Positions 10,420-20,260 of a stretch of DNA of 64,000 bases are shown piece after piece. The DNA comes from Methylogaea oryzae (GTDB lineage: Bacteria > Pseudomonadota > Gammaproteobacteria > Methylococcales > Methylococcaceae), in NCBI RefSeq assembly GCF_019669985.1, contig NZ_AP019782.1, positions 1,046,501 through 1,110,500 on the forward strand, given 5' to 3'. Under the pieces are notes generated by a model. The model was not told the DNA's origin. It saw nothing but the letters and a program-made list of their open reading frames with translations, and did no database searches. Numbering within the stretch: position 1 is the first letter of the stretch; the number at the start of each line of letters is the position of its first letter. The position numbers and the translations under genes are program-made.

Positions 10420-12729
10420 ATGCTTCGATCCGTTCGCGACATATTGTCTTCACCGCAGGTCGATTTGGAAGATGTCGAAAATTGGCGCGATCGCGTCCTG
10501 TCGACCATCTTGTCCGTCGCCATGGTGCTGGGCTCGGTCGCGGCCGTTCCCAGCATCCTGATTTCGGTGAGCGACGGCCTTTGGTCCATCGCCGTCGTCG
10601 ATTGCGTCGCGCTGTTGTGGCTGGCTTTCATCCGGCGTCGGCGCGAGTCGCCGTTCCGTTGGCGCGCCCGGAACTTCATCTGTCTGCTTTACCTTCTGGG
10701 GCTTGCGCTGCTGCTCAAGGTCGGCCCTGCGGCGCAGATTTACCTGATGGCGGGGCCGGTGATGACGGCGCTGCTGCTCGGTTTGCGCTCGGCCCTGTTC
10801 GCGCTGGCCTTGAACGCCGCCACGCTGCTGGGTGTCGGTTATTATGCCAACGCCGACATCCATCTGCCGGGGTTCGCCGGGGCGCCGCTGCTGGAGTGGA
10901 TCGTCATCACCATCAACTTCGCTTTTGTGAACGCGCTGATGACCGTTTCCAGCGCGGTGCTGCTGCACAAGCTGGAGATTTCCCTGCAAAAACAGAGCGC
11001 CATCACCGTGTCCCTGGCGGAAGGCCATGAGCGCTTGCGCGAAAGCGAGGCGTTGTACCGCGCTACTTTCGAGAATGCGCCGGTGGGGGTGTCGCACCTG
11101 GATTTGGACGGACGCTGGTTGGCGGTGAACGACGAGTTGTGCGAGATCACCGGCTATAGCCGCGACGAGATGCTGAGTCTCCGCTATGGGGATATCGCCG
11201 AGCCGGAGGATGTCGAAGCGGATGCGCCGGCCATGGCGGCGCTGCTGCGCGGCGACATCCCCAGCCTCAACCGCGAGCAGCGTTATATCAGGAAGGACGG
11301 CGCGCCGGTTTGGGTGCATCGGCGGACGTCGCTGGTGCGAAACGCCGCCGGAGATCCCAAGCATTTGGTGGTGGTGGCCACCGATATTACCGAGCGCGTG
11401 CGGTACGAGGTCGAGCTGGAATATCAGGCGACCCATGACGCGCTTACCGGGTTGGCCAACCGCAACCTGCTTAACGACCGCCTGGAGCAGGCCCTGGCCG
11501 GCGCGTCGCGGCACGGCCGGAACGTGGCGGTGCTTTTCCTCGATCTCGACAATTTCAAGATTATCAACGACAGCCTGGGACACGGGGTCGGCGACGAGTT
11601 GATCAAGTCCGTCGGCGAGCGCCTGGCCGGTTGCGTGCGCGACATGGACACGGTCGCCCGCGCCGGCGGCGACGAATTCGTGCTGATCCTCGCCGACGCG
11701 GAGTCGGAAAACGAGGTGGCGACAGCCATGTCGCGGATTTTGGAAGTCGTGGCGGGGCTCTACCAGGTCGCCCGGCACGAATTGCACGTCACCTGCAGCA
11801 TTGGCGCGAGCCTGTTCCCCCGCGACGGCGCCGACCCCGAAACCTTGCTCAAGAACGCCGATGCCGCCATGTATCGCGCCAAGGAAGGCGGGCGCAACCG
11901 TTGCAAGTTCTATCAGGAGGAAATGAACGCCCGGCTGGGTCAGCGGCTTTCGCTGGCGGCGAAGTTGCGGCACGCCTTGGAGCGGGACGAACTGCTGCTG
12001 CATTACCAGCCGCAAGTGGACCTGCGCAGCGGCGCCATCGTCGGCGCCGAAGCGCTCATCCGCTGGCGGCATCCGGAATTGGGACTGGTTCCACCTTCCC
12101 AGTTCATTCCCATCGCGGAGGAAACCGGGCTGATCGTGCCCATCGGCGAATGGGTGTTGCATGCCGCCTGCGTCCAGGCGCAGTCGTGGGCCGCGATGGG
12201 CCTGCCGCGCATTCGGGTTGCCGTGAACATTTCTGCGCGCCAGTTCCGGCACAAGGGGTTGCTTGAATCGATCCAGCAGGCGCTTCGTTTGAGCGGCATC
12301 CCTCCCGGATATCTGGAGGTTGAGATCACCGAAAGCATGATCATGTATGGTCCGGAGGAAACCATCCGGCTGCTGCGAAATCTCAAGGACCTCGGTTTGC
12401 AAATCGCCTTGGACGACTTCGGCACGGGTTTTTCCAGCCTGAGCTATTTGAAGCGTTTTCCCATCGATGTGCTGAAAATCGATCAATCCTTCGTGCGTGG
12501 CATCGTGAGCGACCGGGAAGATGCCGCCATCGTCAAAACGGTGATCGGCTTGGCGCACAGCCTCGAGTTGAGGACCATCGCGGAAGGCGTGGAAACCGCC
12601 GAGCAGGCCGGCTTGCTGCGGGGATGGGCGAGCGACGAAGTGCAGGGCTACCATTTCAGCCGCCCACTGGATGCCGATGCGTTCATCGGCCGCTTGCGCG
12701 AAGGACGGCGCTTTGTCATTGACGGATAG
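10420..12729 (+). CDS. Membrane PAS-GGDEF-EAL protein (c-di-GMP turnover)
   Basis: The frame is open from a TTG at 10363. The ATG at 10420 (MLRSVRD) or the GTG at 10414, nine bases after a GGGGGA stretch, are more likely starts. The N-terminal 180 residues are hydrophobic with about five to six TM helices (MASE-like). A PAS domain follows (FENAPVGVSHL), then GGDEF (RAGGDEFVLIL, preceded by an RDMD I-site), then EAL (GAEALIRWRHPE) with the downstream catalytic signatures ITES, LDDFGTGFSSL, KIDQSF and EGVET intact. Both catalytic domains look active, so it may be bifunctional or one half may be regulatory. It diverges from the GGDEF-hemerythrin gene across a 350-base gap. Confidence 0.93.
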   Translation: MLRSVRDILSSPQVDLEDVENWRDRVLSTILSVAMVLGSVAAVPSILISVSDGLWSIAVVDCVALLWLAFIRRRRESPFRWRARNFICLLYLLGLALLLKVGPAAQIYLMAGPVMTALLLGLRSALFALALNAATLLGVGYYANADIHLPGFAGAPLLEWIVITINFAFVNALMTVSSAVLLHKLEISLQKQSAITVSLAEGHERLRESEALYRATFENAPVGVSHLDLDGRWLAVNDELCEITGYSRDEMLSLRYGDIAEPEDVEADAPAMAALLRGDIPSLNREQRYIRKDGAPVWVHRRTSLVRNAAGDPKHLVVVATDITERVRYEVELEYQATHDALTGLANRNLLNDRLEQALAGASRHGRNVAVLFLDLDNFKIINDSLGHGVGDELIKSVGERLAGCVRDMDTVARAGGDEFVLILADAESENEVATAMSRILEVVAGLYQVARHELHVTCSIGASLFPRDGADPETLLKNADAAMYRAKEGGRNRCKFYQEEMNARLGQRLSLAAKLRHALERDELLLHYQPQVDLRSGAIVGAEALIRWRHPELGLVPPSQFIPIAEETGLIVPIGEWVLHAACVQAQSWAAMGLPRIRVAVNISARQFRHKGLLESIQQALRLSGIPPGYLEVEITESMIMYGPEETIRLLRNLKDLGLQIALDDFGTGFSSLSYLKRFPIDVLKIDQSFVRGIVSDREDAAIVKTVIGLAHSLELRTIAEGVETAEQAGLLRGWASDEVQGYHFSRPLDADAFIGRLREGRRFVIDG

Positions 12730-12967
12730 GGGGGACAGCCGGCGCGTCGACGGATCCGCTTTCCGTCCTGAGGGAAGGCCGTGCGTAGGGACGGGGTTTG
12801 GTTATTAGGGGGATGCGGCGGCTCGAAAGACGGCACGGACTCGGGGCGAGGCCATTGAATGCCGGTGAGCGGTTGTGTGGATCAGGCGGAGCGCCATGGC
12901 GGCGCGGGGTTCGGCGGCCATCCTTGCCCTATGGATACAGCGCGTCTTCCTTGCGGGGGCGGGAGAG

Positions 12968-13001
12968 CCGGCCGTAGCGGAAGCATCCGCTAGCGGCCGG
13001 G
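12968..13001 (-). terminator. Strong hairpin just after the small membrane-protein gene
   Basis: TAGCGGA at 12975-12981 and TCCGCTA at 12986-12992 form a perfect seven-base stem with an AGCA loop. It is extended by GCCGGCCG/CGGCCGGG arms with one bulged G. It begins four bases after the stop of the leftward small membrane-protein gene. There is no U-tract, so it may be a transcript-stabilising or REP-type hairpin rather than an intrinsic terminator. Confidence 0.4.
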
Positions 13002-13005
13002 ACGG

Positions 13006-13203
13006 TTACATCTGCTCGCAGGGAACATGTTTTTCCTGGCTCCGGCGTGAAGTGTTTTTGGCGAGCCACAAGAGCGCGGCGGCCGGCAGGATCAGCAGCG
13101 GAAATTCCAGGATCACCGCACCCACCACCATGACGCTGAACAGCGCGGCGGCTGCCAGCAGGAGCAGCAGGGGACCAAATACCAACAGATAGAAAATGTG
13201 CAT
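13006..13203 (-). CDS. Small hydrophobic membrane protein (65 aa)
   Basis: The chosen start is the ATG at 13203 (MHIFYLLVFG), which has AGAGGT six bases upstream. The frame runs further back but that part has no coding character. The 65 residues form two TM helices (about 3-22 and 24-47: LLLLLAAAALFSVMVVGAV, then ILEFPLLILPAAALLWLA) and a basic, Ser/Gln-rich cytoplasmic tail ending CEQM. No named family is recognised. It stands alone between the GGDEF-EAL gene and a macro-domain gene, and a strong hairpin follows it. Confidence 0.6.
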   Translation of the reverse strand: MHIFYLLVFGPLLLLLAAAALFSVMVVGAVILEFPLLILPAAALLWLAKNTSRRSQEKHVPCEQM

Positions 13204-13452
13204 ATATACCTCTTTCGCTTTAACGTTCGAGGCTAGGATACCCAATTCCCACCAAATTAGGGGGAAACTTATTGTGGAGAAAAAGGAAACAATGACAATT
13301 TCGTTACAGTCATGTGTTTTTTTATGGAAACAATAAGCGGCGCTTATGCCCAGGCGGAAAAAAGGAGGGTCTGGCACCGACATTCTGCCGAGCCGTTCAC
13401 AATTTGGCGCGATGGTTGACTGCGGGAGCGCGGCGAATGGGGCGATAGGCGA

Positions 13453-13977
13453 TCAAGAAGGGGCGGTGGCGGCGGCAAGTTGTTTTTCGTAGATCGCGAG
13501 GTCGGGCGAGGAAAAACAGCAAAAAATCACCGTTTCAATGGCGGGCAATCGCTTCAGCGTGGCCGAAACCGCCCCCACCGCGACGGTTACGGCCAGCGCC
13601 ATGGGATAGCCGAATACGCCGGTGCTGATGCTGGGAAAGGCGATGCTGCGTATGCCGTGGTCGGCGGCGATTTCCAGCGAGCGGCGATAACAGGAGGCCA
13701 GGTTTTCCTGTTCGCCCGCGCCGCCGCCATGCCAGATGGGACCGACGGTGTGGATGACGAACTTGGCCGGCAGGCGGTAGCCCCCAGTGAGCTTGGCGTC
13801 GCCCACTCGGCAACCGCCGAGCCGCCTGCATTCTTCCAGCAATTCCGGCCCCGCCGCGCGATGGATAGCGCCGTCGACGCCTCCTCCCCCCAGCAGCGAC
13901 GTATTGGCGGCGTTGACGACGGCGTCCACCGCCAGGGTGGTGATGTCGGCTTGTACGGCACGGAGGATGGCGGCCAT
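13453..13977 (-). CDS. Macro-domain protein (YmdB/O-acetyl-ADP-ribose deacetylase-like)
   Basis: These 174 residues form a single macro domain. The hallmark motifs are [23 protein letters not shown] near the N-terminus, the central [10 protein letters not shown], and the ISTGVFGYP loop that contacts the distal ribose. Family members bind ADP-ribose, and many hydrolyse O-acetyl-ADP-ribose or remove ADP-ribose from proteins. The start ATG at 13977 has AGGAG eight bases upstream. No ADP-ribosyltransferase or toxin partner is visible beside it, so the substrate is open. Confidence 0.93.
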   Translation of the reverse strand: MAAILRAVQADITTLAVDAVVNAANTSLLGGGGVDGAIHRAAGPELLEECRRLGGCRVGDAKLTGGYRLPAKFVIHTVGPIWHGGGAGEQENLASCYRRSLEIAADHGIRSIAFPSISTGVFGYPMALAVTVAVGAVSATLKRLPAIETVIFCCFSSPDLAIYEKQLAAATAPS

Positions 13978-14081
13978 GGGGTGTGCTCCTGAAAGCGGCG
14001 GACGAATCCGTTGGGTTACGGCAGCGGCACGAAAAGATCAGGGGAGAAGTGACGCCGGATCCGACTTCCCCCACCCGGTAG

Positions 14082-14105
14082 GGCGGAACGCGCAGCGGTT
14101 CCGCC
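14082..14105. repeat. Palindromic repeat GGCGGAAC...GTTCCGCC (copy 1)
   Basis: Perfect eight-base arms flank an eight-base loop (GCGCAGCG), preceded by GGTA. Closely related hairpins occur at 15533-15557 (inverted orientation) and 25748-25770, so this is a dispersed REP-like element. Confidence 0.7.
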
Positions 14106-14180
14106 TTTTACGGTTCATCGTCGGCACGTTGCGATGTCCGACGAAAAAAACCGGCGCCCGGCGCGGCCAACGGGCTGATG

Positions 14181-14258
14181 GTAGGGCGGTTAGGTGCACA
14201 TCGTAACCCGAGGATTCCGCGAAAAGGTGGGTCACACGAGGACGTTAATTCGCCCTAC
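14181..14258. repeat. Short element bounded by GTAGGGCG / CGCCCTAC inverted ends
   Basis: A 78-base element has perfect eight-base inverted ends (14181-14188 and 14251-14258) in the otherwise gene-free 13978-14337 gap. The GTAGG...CCTAC bounding is shared with the element at 62696-62760. It resembles the small palindromic intergenic repeats common in high-GC proteobacteria. No coding capacity is seen. Confidence 0.55.
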
Positions 14259-14337
14259 GGCCCTCCGGTTGGCTACTATGTTAAATCAATGTTGGAATGA
14301 GGGAGCTGATCCCGCTACTGCCCGGCCCATGTTTTTG

Positions 14338-15102
14338 TTATTTTCTGGCTTGGTGTGGAGCTAGTGTTTTATTGATAAAATCACGATCCTTTGTTAGATA
14401 CTCCTTGTGCAGGCTATTTGAACGAAATAGATGAATATTTCTATCAATATATCCGCAGCTATAAGCATTGTCGGCTTGGCGCCACTCGTTAAATAAATAA
14501 GCGACGTATTTCCCTATCAGTCCTCCTCCGTACACGAACTCCGTCGATTGCGCTATAATTTCGCCGTTGATTGCATTTAGAACTTTGACTCGACTGACCT
14601 GGAAGCCCGGTTTGAATATCGGTGACACTGGTTCGGGAGGCGTTACCTCGAAATCATAGCGGCTTTGTCGGCTTGTTATGAAAATTGTTCTAGTAGCTCG
14701 CCCATCCCATGTATTTAGTGTATAGCCATGCTTATGCTTATAATTAAATTTCCGCTCAAAATATTGGTATTGTCTCTCCTTTAGAAGGTTAAGCGGGGCT
14801 TGGCTGTCATATCTTGAGTCATTGTGACGAACTAAAAAACCATCAACGTTCTCTATAGGGCTAGTAAAGAGCTCATCGAATTCCGCAGTGTTGCATGCGG
14901 CGCGAAATGAAACATATCCGTTCGCAAGTAAAGCAATTGGAGTAAAAGTTGCTGTGAAAAAGAAGGCGGCTTTGACATTGGTCCGCGACTTGGAAAACCA
15001 GTTTTTGGCGACCAACACGGAGAGGGCAAGATAGGCAATAGGCAATAGCAACAGTTGCGCTATTACATATAAATGCAATAGTAGAAACGGTATTGTTTCC
15101 AT
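14338..15102 (-). CDS. AT-rich orphan membrane-anchored protein, unknown function
   Basis: This is a 254-residue protein of no recognised family. Two TM helices lie at about 5-30 (FLLLHLYVIAQLLLLPIAYL) and 44-62 (AAFFFTATFTPIALLANGYV). A soluble, probably periplasmic, region of about 190 residues follows, rich in Tyr, Asn and aromatic residues. The reading frame is markedly AT-rich compared with all neighbours and uses codons such as AAA, AAT, ATA and TTA freely, which indicates recent horizontal acquisition. It lies between two gaps full of palindromic repeats, consistent with an insertion site. Confidence 0.65.
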   Translation of the reverse strand: METIPFLLLHLYVIAQLLLLPIAYLALSVLVAKNWFSKSRTNVKAAFFFTATFTPIALLANGYVSFRAACNTAEFDELFTSPIENVDGFLVRHNDSRYDSQAPLNLLKERQYQYFERKFNYKHKHGYTLNTWDGRATRTIFITSRQSRYDFEVTPPEPVSPIFKPGFQVSRVKVLNAINGEIIAQSTEFVYGGGLIGKYVAYLFNEWRQADNAYSCGYIDRNIHLFRSNSLHKEYLTKDRDFINKTLAPHQARK

Positions 15103-15591
15103 GCAGTTCGCTATAGTTTTGCTTTGTTTTCAAGTTTGCGAGGATCGGGGTCAGGTCTTGGTTGCGGGGCTTGGCAATGCCGCGCAGTCGAGCGGGCGGT
15201 AGTCCCGCCCTGGTAGCTGCTAGCCAGGGGTACAGAGGGGTATAGGGTCATGCGTTTTGCCACACGTTTAACCCCGTCTTGATCAATGGCACAGAAATTT
15301 ACTAGTTATCCGCCCGCCTGTCTGTCAGCCTAGGCTTACAATCGCGATGATTTTGACTTGCGATAAGAAGGTCAGCCACGCAGCGTGGATTCGGCGTAGC
15401 GGAATCTGCGGTGAAGGGGTGTGTCGAGAAATGGGATTAGGCTGCTTTTGGATGTGCCGACACCAGAAGCGTCAACGGCCGCTCGGGAGTCGATAGGGAG
15501 GGGCGGGGGTGTTTTGGTGCGGAACACGAGATGGCGGAACCGCTAACGCGTTCCGCCCTGCCGCGGGTTGGCGGAGCAAGGCGTTCCGCGG
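15103..15591. other. 489-base intergenic stretch with degenerate palindromes, no gene seen
   Basis: No plausible coding frame with a ribosome site is visible. It contains nested palindromes around 15372-15410 (CCACGCAGCGTGG followed by GATTC...GAATC) and the REP-like hairpin at 15533. It appears to be a repeat-rich junction next to the AT-rich orphan gene. Confidence 0.5.
15533..15557. repeat. Palindromic repeat GGCGGAAC...GTTCCGCC (copy 2)
   Basis: Perfect eight-base arms flank a nine-base loop (CGCTAACGC). Read on the minus strand it matches copy 1 at 14082 almost throughout. It lies 35 bases beyond the argJ stop, so it could also terminate or stabilise that transcript. Confidence 0.65.
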
Positions 15592-16809
15592 TCAAGTCCG
15601 GTATTCGGCGTTGATCTTGACGTAGTCGAAGGAGAAGTCGCAGGTGAGCACTTCGCAGGCGCTGTCGCCGCGCCCCAGGTCGATGGCGACGACGATTTCT
15701 TCCGGCGCCATGGCGGCTACTCCGGCTTCTTCCGTGTAGCTTGGGGCGCGTCCGCCGTTTTCGACGATGCGCACGCCGTTCAGGTCGATGGTGATGCGCT
15801 CGATGTCCAGATTGTCGCAGCCGGCGCGGCCGACGGCGGCCAGGATGCGGCCCCAGTTGGGGTCGCTGGCGAAGAAGGCGGTTTTCACCAAGGGCGACAG
15901 GGCCACCGTGTTGGCCACCTGGTGGGCTTCCGCTTCGTCCTCGGCTTTGGCCACCTGGATGCGCATGAGCTTGGTGGCGCCTTCGCCGTCGCGGGCGATG
16001 GCTTCGGCCAATTCCTTGCACACGGCCTCCACGGCGGCGGCGAAAGCGGCGTAGTGGGGGCTGTCGGCGCTGGTGATGGCCGGGGCGCTGGAGTAGCCGC
16101 TAGCCAGCAGCACGCAGGCGTCGTTGGTGGAGGTGTCGCCGTCCACGGTGACGCGGTTGAACGACAGTTCCACCGCGCGGCTCAAGGCCTGTTGCAACAG
16201 GGGCTGGGGCAGGCGGGCGTCGGTGGCGACATACCCCAGCATGGTGGCCATGTTGGGATGGATCATGCCCGAGCCCTTGGCGATGCCGGTGACGGTGACG
16301 GTGTGGCCGTCGATGTCCACCGCGCGGCTGGCACCCTTGGGACGGGTGTCGGTGGTCATGATGGCCGTCATGGCCTTGTGCCAGTGGTTTTCCGACAGGT
16401 CGGCCACGGCTTCCGGCAGGGCGAGGGCGATTTTTTCCAGCGGCAGGTATTCGCCGATGACGCCGGTGGAAAAGGGCAGCACTTGATTGGCGGCGCCGCC
16501 GGTCAGGGCGGCCACGGCCTGGCAGCTGGCCCGGGCGTGTTCCATGCCCCTGGCGCCGGTGCCGGCGTTGGCGTTGCCGGAATTGACCACGAGCCAGCGC
16601 GGGGCTTGGCCCAGGTGTTCCTTGGCCACCGTCACCGGCGCGGCGCAGAAGGCGTTGCGGGTGAAAGTGGCGGCCATGCTGCCGCCTTCGGCCAGCTCGA
16701 ACACCACCAGGTCGTCCCGGGTGGTGCGCTTGATGCCGGCGCAGGCGGTGCCGACGCGCACGCCGGCGATGGGCAACAGTTCCGGTGTTTTAGCGACGCC
16801 TACCGCCAT
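15592..16809 (-). CDS. argJ: Bifunctional glutamate N-acetyltransferase / N-acetylornithine transacetylase
   Basis: ArgJ moves the acetyl group from N-acetylornithine to glutamate in the cyclic arginine pathway. The 405 residues match the family's usual length. The autoprocessing site lies in HPNMATMLG, where cleavage before Thr releases the catalytic N-terminal Thr of the beta chain. Other matching segments are VNSGNANAGTG and DTSTNDACVLLASG. The start ATG at 16809 has GGAG eight bases upstream. The gene begins 13 bases after the secA stop and is probably co-transcribed with it. Its ornithine branch may also feed the OlsB-type ornithine-lipid enzyme further along the window, which is inference. 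Confidence 0.97.
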   Translation of the reverse strand: MAVGVAKTPELLPIAGVRVGTACAGIKRTTRDDLVVFELAEGGSMAATFTRNAFCAAPVTVAKEHLGQAPRWLVVNSGNANAGTGARGMEHARASCQAVAALTGGAANQVLPFSTGVIGEYLPLEKIALALPEAVADLSENHWHKAMTAIMTTDTRPKGASRAVDIDGHTVTVTGIAKGSGMIHPNMATMLGYVATDARLPQPLLQQALSRAVELSFNRVTVDGDTSTNDACVLLASGYSSAPAITSADSPHYAAFAAAVEAVCKELAEAIARDGEGATKLMRIQVAKAEDEAEAHQVANTVALSPLVKTAFFASDPNWGRILAAVGRAGCDNLDIERITIDLNGVRIVENGGRAPSYTEEAGVAAMAPEEIVVAIDLGRGDSACEVLTCDFSFDYVKINAEYRT

Positions 16810-16822
16810 GTCGCGCGCTCCT

Positions 16823-19561
16823 TTAGTTCAGGCTGCCGTGGCAGGCTTTGTATTTCTTGCCCGAACCGCAGGGGCAGGGGTCGTTGCGGCCGACTTTTTG
16901 CGTGTCGCGCACGAAGGGGCGGGCATCGCTGATGGGGATGACGTTGGCTTCCATGGGCGGCTGTTCTTGCTGGGCCGGCTGCGGCTCCAGGGCGCTGACT
17001 GCCTCGGCGTGCTCGAAGTGCATTTGCGCTTCGGGCGGCTGGTGCAGTTGCTCGTCCATGGCCTCCACGTCCGCTTCGGTGTGAACCTGGGCCTTGCACA
17101 GGATGCCGACGGTTTCCTGCTTGATGTCTTCCAGCATGGTGCTGAACATCAGGAAGGCTTCGCGCTTGTACTCCTGCTTGGGATCGCGCTGGGCGTAGCC
17201 GCGCAGGTGGATGCCCTGGCGCAGGTAGTCCATGGCCGCCAAGTGTTCCTTCCAGGTATTGTCCAGCACTTGCAGCATGGCCGATTTTTCGAAGTGGCGC
17301 ATGACCGGCTCGCCCAGAGCCGCTTCCTTGGCTTTGTAGGCCTGTTCCAGGTGCTCGGCGATATGCTCGCGAATGGTTTGCTCGTGCCAATCCGGGTGCT
17401 GGTGGATCAATTCCTCCACCGGCAGGGGCAGGGCGAGCTCCCGCTCCAAGGCCTCTTCCAGGCCTTTGAGGTTCCACTGTTCCTCCAGCGTCTGCGGCGG
17501 CATGTAGCGGTCGATGATGGCGCTCACCACGTCGTGGCGCACGGCTTCCATGACCTCGCTGATGTCGTCCAGCTCCATGAGCTCGTCGCGCTGCTGGTAG
17601 ATGACGCGGCGCTGGTCGTTGGCGACGTCGTCGAATTCCAGCAGGGATTTGCGGATGTCGAAGTTGCGGGCTTCCACCTTGCGCTGGGCGTTTTCGATGG
17701 CGCGGGTGACCCACGGGTGTTCGATGGCTTCGCCTTCGCCCATGCCCAACTTCTGCATCAGGCTCGCCACCTTGTCGGAGGCGAAGATGCGCATGAGGTT
17801 GTCTTCCAGGGACAGATAGAAGCGGGTCGAGCCCGGGTCGCCCTGGCGGCCGGAACGGCCGCGCAGCTGGTTGTCGATGCGCCGCGATTCGTGGCGTTCC
17901 GAGCCGACGACGTGCAGGCCGCCGGCGGCGACGACCTGGTCGTGGCGCTGCTGCCAAGCGCGTTTGACTTGTTCTTCGGTGGCCGCGTCCACTTCGCCCA
18001 AGGCCGCCAGTTCTTCCTCCAGGCTGCCGCCCAGCACGATGTCGGTGCCGCGGCCGGCCATGTTGGTGGCGATGGTGACCGCGCCCGGCTTACCGGCCTG
18101 GGCGATGATGTGGGCTTCCCGTTCGTGCTGCTTGGCGTTGAGCACTTCGTGGGCGATACCTTCCTTGCGCAGCAGGGCGGACAGGTATTCCGAGTTTTCG
18201 ATGGACGCCGTGCCCACCAGCACCGGTTGCTGGCGGTTGATGCAATACTTGATGTCCTCGACGATGGCGTTGTACTTCTCCGGCACCGTCAGGTAGACCA
18301 AATCGCCCATGTCCTTGCGCTTCATGGGCTTGTTGGGCGGGATGATGACCACTTCCAGGCCGTAAATCTGCGAGAATTCCGCCGCTTCCGTGTCGGCCGT
18401 GCCGGTCATGCCGGACAGCTTGCGGTACATGCGGAAGTAGTTCTGGAAGGTGATGGAGGCCAGTGTCTGGTTTTCGTTTTGGATCTGCACCTTTTCCTTG
18501 GCTTCCATGGCTTGGTGCAGGCCGTCGGACCAGCGGCGGCCGGGCATGGCGCGGCCGGTGAATTCGTCGACGATGATGACCTGGCCGTCGCGCACGATAT
18601 AGTCCACGTCGCGCTGGAACAGCACATTGGCGCGCAGACAGGCGTTGATGTAGTGCATCAGGCGGATGTTCTTGATCTCGTACAGGCTCTCGCCTTCCTG
18701 GATCAGGCCGTGCTGCACCATCATGCGTTCCATGGCTTCGTGGCCGGCCTCGGTGAGGAAGGCCTGGCGCGACTTTTCGTCCACGCTGTAGTCGCCGGGC
18801 ATGCCTTCCTTTTCCTGCTTGCTCAGGAAGGGAATCAGCTCGTTGATCTGCTGGTACAGGTCGGTGCGGCCTTCCGTGGGGCCGGAGATAATCAGCGGGG
18901 TGCGCGCTTCGTCGATGAGGATGGAGTCCACTTCGTCGACGATGGCGAAGAACTGGCCGCGCTGCACCTTCTCCTTGAGGCTGAAGGCCATGTTGTCGCG
19001 CAGGTAGTCGAAGCCGAATTCGTTGTTGGTGCCGTAGGTGATGTCGGCGGCGTAGGAGGCGCGGCGCTCCTCCTGGCTGAGGCCGCCGATGATGCAGCCG
19101 GTGGTCATGCCGAGGAAGCCGTAGACCTTGCCCATCCAGTTGGAGTCGCGGCGGGCCAGGTAGTCGTTCACCGTGACCACGTGCACGCCCTTGCCGGGCA
19201 GGGCGTTGAGGTACGCGGCCAGGGTGGCGACCAGGGTTTTGCCTTCGCCGGTCTTCATTTCGGAAATCTTGCCGTCGTGCAGCACCATGCCGCCGATCAG
19301 CTGCACGTCGAAGTGGCGCATGTTGAGGGCGCGCCAAGCGGCTTCGCGCACGGCGGCGAAGGCTTCCGGCAGCAGCTGGTCGAGGGTTTCGCCTTTTTCC
19401 AGGCGGTCGCGGAATTCCTGGGTCTTGCCGGCCAGCTGCTGGTCGCTCAGGGCCTTGAATTGCGGCTCCAGGGCGTTGATTTTCTTGACCAGCTTTCTTT
19501 TTTTCTTCAAGAGGCGGTCGTTGCGGCTGCCAACAATTTTCTTAACCAGTCTGCCTAGCAT
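16823..19561 (-). CDS. secA: Preprotein translocase ATPase SecA
   Basis: SecA drives post-translational export of unfolded proteins through SecYEG. The 912-residue chain has Walker A MKTGEGKT at 102-109, the DEVD box ([14 protein letters not shown]), and the helicase-like motifs ([23 protein letters not shown]). It also keeps the C-terminal zinc-binding tail [14 protein letters not shown] used for SecB and lipid contacts. Length and termini are complete. It starts 180 bases after panD on the same strand, with a likely promoter between them. No SecM-like regulator is evident upstream. Confidence 0.99.
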   Translation of the reverse strand: MLGRLVKKIVGSRNDRLLKKKRKLVKKINALEPQFKALSDQQLAGKTQEFRDRLEKGETLDQLLPEAFAAVREAAWRALNMRHFDVQLIGGMVLHDGKISEMKTGEGKTLVATLAAYLNALPGKGVHVVTVNDYLARRDSNWMGKVYGFLGMTTGCIIGGLSQEERRASYAADITYGTNNEFGFDYLRDNMAFSLKEKVQRGQFFAIVDEVDSILIDEARTPLIISGPTEGRTDLYQQINELIPFLSKQEKEGMPGDYSVDEKSRQAFLTEAGHEAMERMMVQHGLIQEGESLYEIKNIRLMHYINACLRANVLFQRDVDYIVRDGQVIIVDEFTGRAMPGRRWSDGLHQAMEAKEKVQIQNENQTLASITFQNYFRMYRKLSGMTGTADTEAAEFSQIYGLEVVIIPPNKPMKRKDMGDLVYLTVPEKYNAIVEDIKYCINRQQPVLVGTASIENSEYLSALLRKEGIAHEVLNAKQHEREAHIIAQAGKPGAVTIATNMAGRGTDIVLGGSLEEELAALGEVDAATEEQVKRAWQQRHDQVVAAGGLHVVGSERHESRRIDNQLRGRSGRQGDPGSTRFYLSLEDNLMRIFASDKVASLMQKLGMGEGEAIEHPWVTRAIENAQRKVEARNFDIRKSLLEFDDVANDQRRVIYQQRDELMELDDISEVMEAVRHDVVSAIIDRYMPPQTLEEQWNLKGLEEALERELALPLPVEELIHQHPDWHEQTIREHIAEHLEQAYKAKEAALGEPVMRHFEKSAMLQVLDNTWKEHLAAMDYLRQGIHLRGYAQRDPKQEYKREAFLMFSTMLEDIKQETVGILCKAQVHTEADVEAMDEQLHQPPEAQMHFEHAEAVSALEPQPAQQEQPPMEANVIPISDARPFVRDTQKVGRNDPCPCGSGKKYKACHGSLN

Positions 19562-19656
19562 GGGTTTGCGCTTCCAAAAGGTGGGGCCGGCCGCGGGCGG
19601 GCGGCATTCGGCGGGACGCGGCGGCCGGCGAAAGCCGGCCTAGCCAAATTTCGGCA

Positions 19657-19686
19657 ATTTTATCACTTTGTGAGGCAAGCCGGTAA
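19657..19686 (-). promoter_or_regulatory. Candidate sigma-70 promoter for secA-argJ
   Basis: On the minus strand TTACCG, an 18-base spacer and TAAAAT lie about 95 bases before the secA start, in the only AT-rich part of the panD-secA gap. The -10 is good and the -35 weak. Confidence 0.35.
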
Positions 19687-19741
19687 GCCGCGCAGAGGGT
19701 GCGCGTCGGCGGGATGCGATTCGCCGGGAAAAAACCGGCGT

Positions 19742-20122
19742 TTAAGCGGCTTGGACGGGGATGGAGCGCGCGACGCGGGTGGAGCGGTTGTGCTCGTCCA
19801 CGTAGACCAGGGTGGGGGAATAGTTGAGCAGCTCCGCTTGGCTCAAGCCCACGTAGGCGGCGATGATGACAATGTCGTTGGGTGCGGCCAAGCGGGCGGC
19901 GGCGCCGTTGACGGAAATGGTGCCGGAACCTTCTTCGGCGCGGATGGCGTAAGTGGTGAAGCGTTCGCCGTTGTTGACGTTGTAAATTTGGATTTGCTCG
20001 TATTCGCGGATGCCCGACAGGTCGAGCAATTTGCCGTCTATGGCGCAGGAGCCTTCGTATTCCAGCTCGGAGTGGGTTACACGCACCCTGTGCAACTTGG
20101 CTTTGAGCATCGTGGTATGCAT
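19742..20122 (-). CDS. panD: Aspartate 1-decarboxylase proenzyme
   Basis: PanD makes beta-alanine from aspartate for pantothenate. The protein has 126 residues, as in Escherichia coli. The self-cleavage site is the Gly-Ser of YEGSCAID, which creates the pyruvoyl cofactor from Ser. The start [13 protein letters not shown] aligns with the family start. The matching partners panB and panC lie about 4.7-6.5 kb upstream on the same strand, separated by a receptor gene and two cyclases, so the pathway is clustered but not one operon. Confidence 0.98.
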   Translation of the reverse strand: MHTTMLKAKLHRVRVTHSELEYEGSCAIDGKLLDLSGIREYEQIQIYNVNNGERFTTYAIRAEEGSGTISVNGAAARLAAPNDIVIIAAYVGLSQAELLNYSPTLVYVDEHNRSTRVARSIPVQAA

Positions 20123-20260
20123 ACACGTCGCCTGTAGGGCTAGCAGAAGCAGTCCATTATCTTCAATTGTCCAGGGGCTGGCAACTTGCCGCAGGGCGCC
20201 CCGGCGGCATTTGATTGTTTAATCATAGGCGACAATGGTTCCTGCGCCCGAGCGGCGATT

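Noticed and set aside
14079-14260. CRISPR-like array in the 13978-14337 gap
   Set aside because: The repeats are single palindromes without regular spacing or direct repetition.
16487-19558. 1023-codon open frame on the plus strand opposite secA
   Set aside because: It is the antisense of a perfectly conserved SecA; its His/Val/Gly/Asp-rich translation is the usual shadow of high-GC coding.
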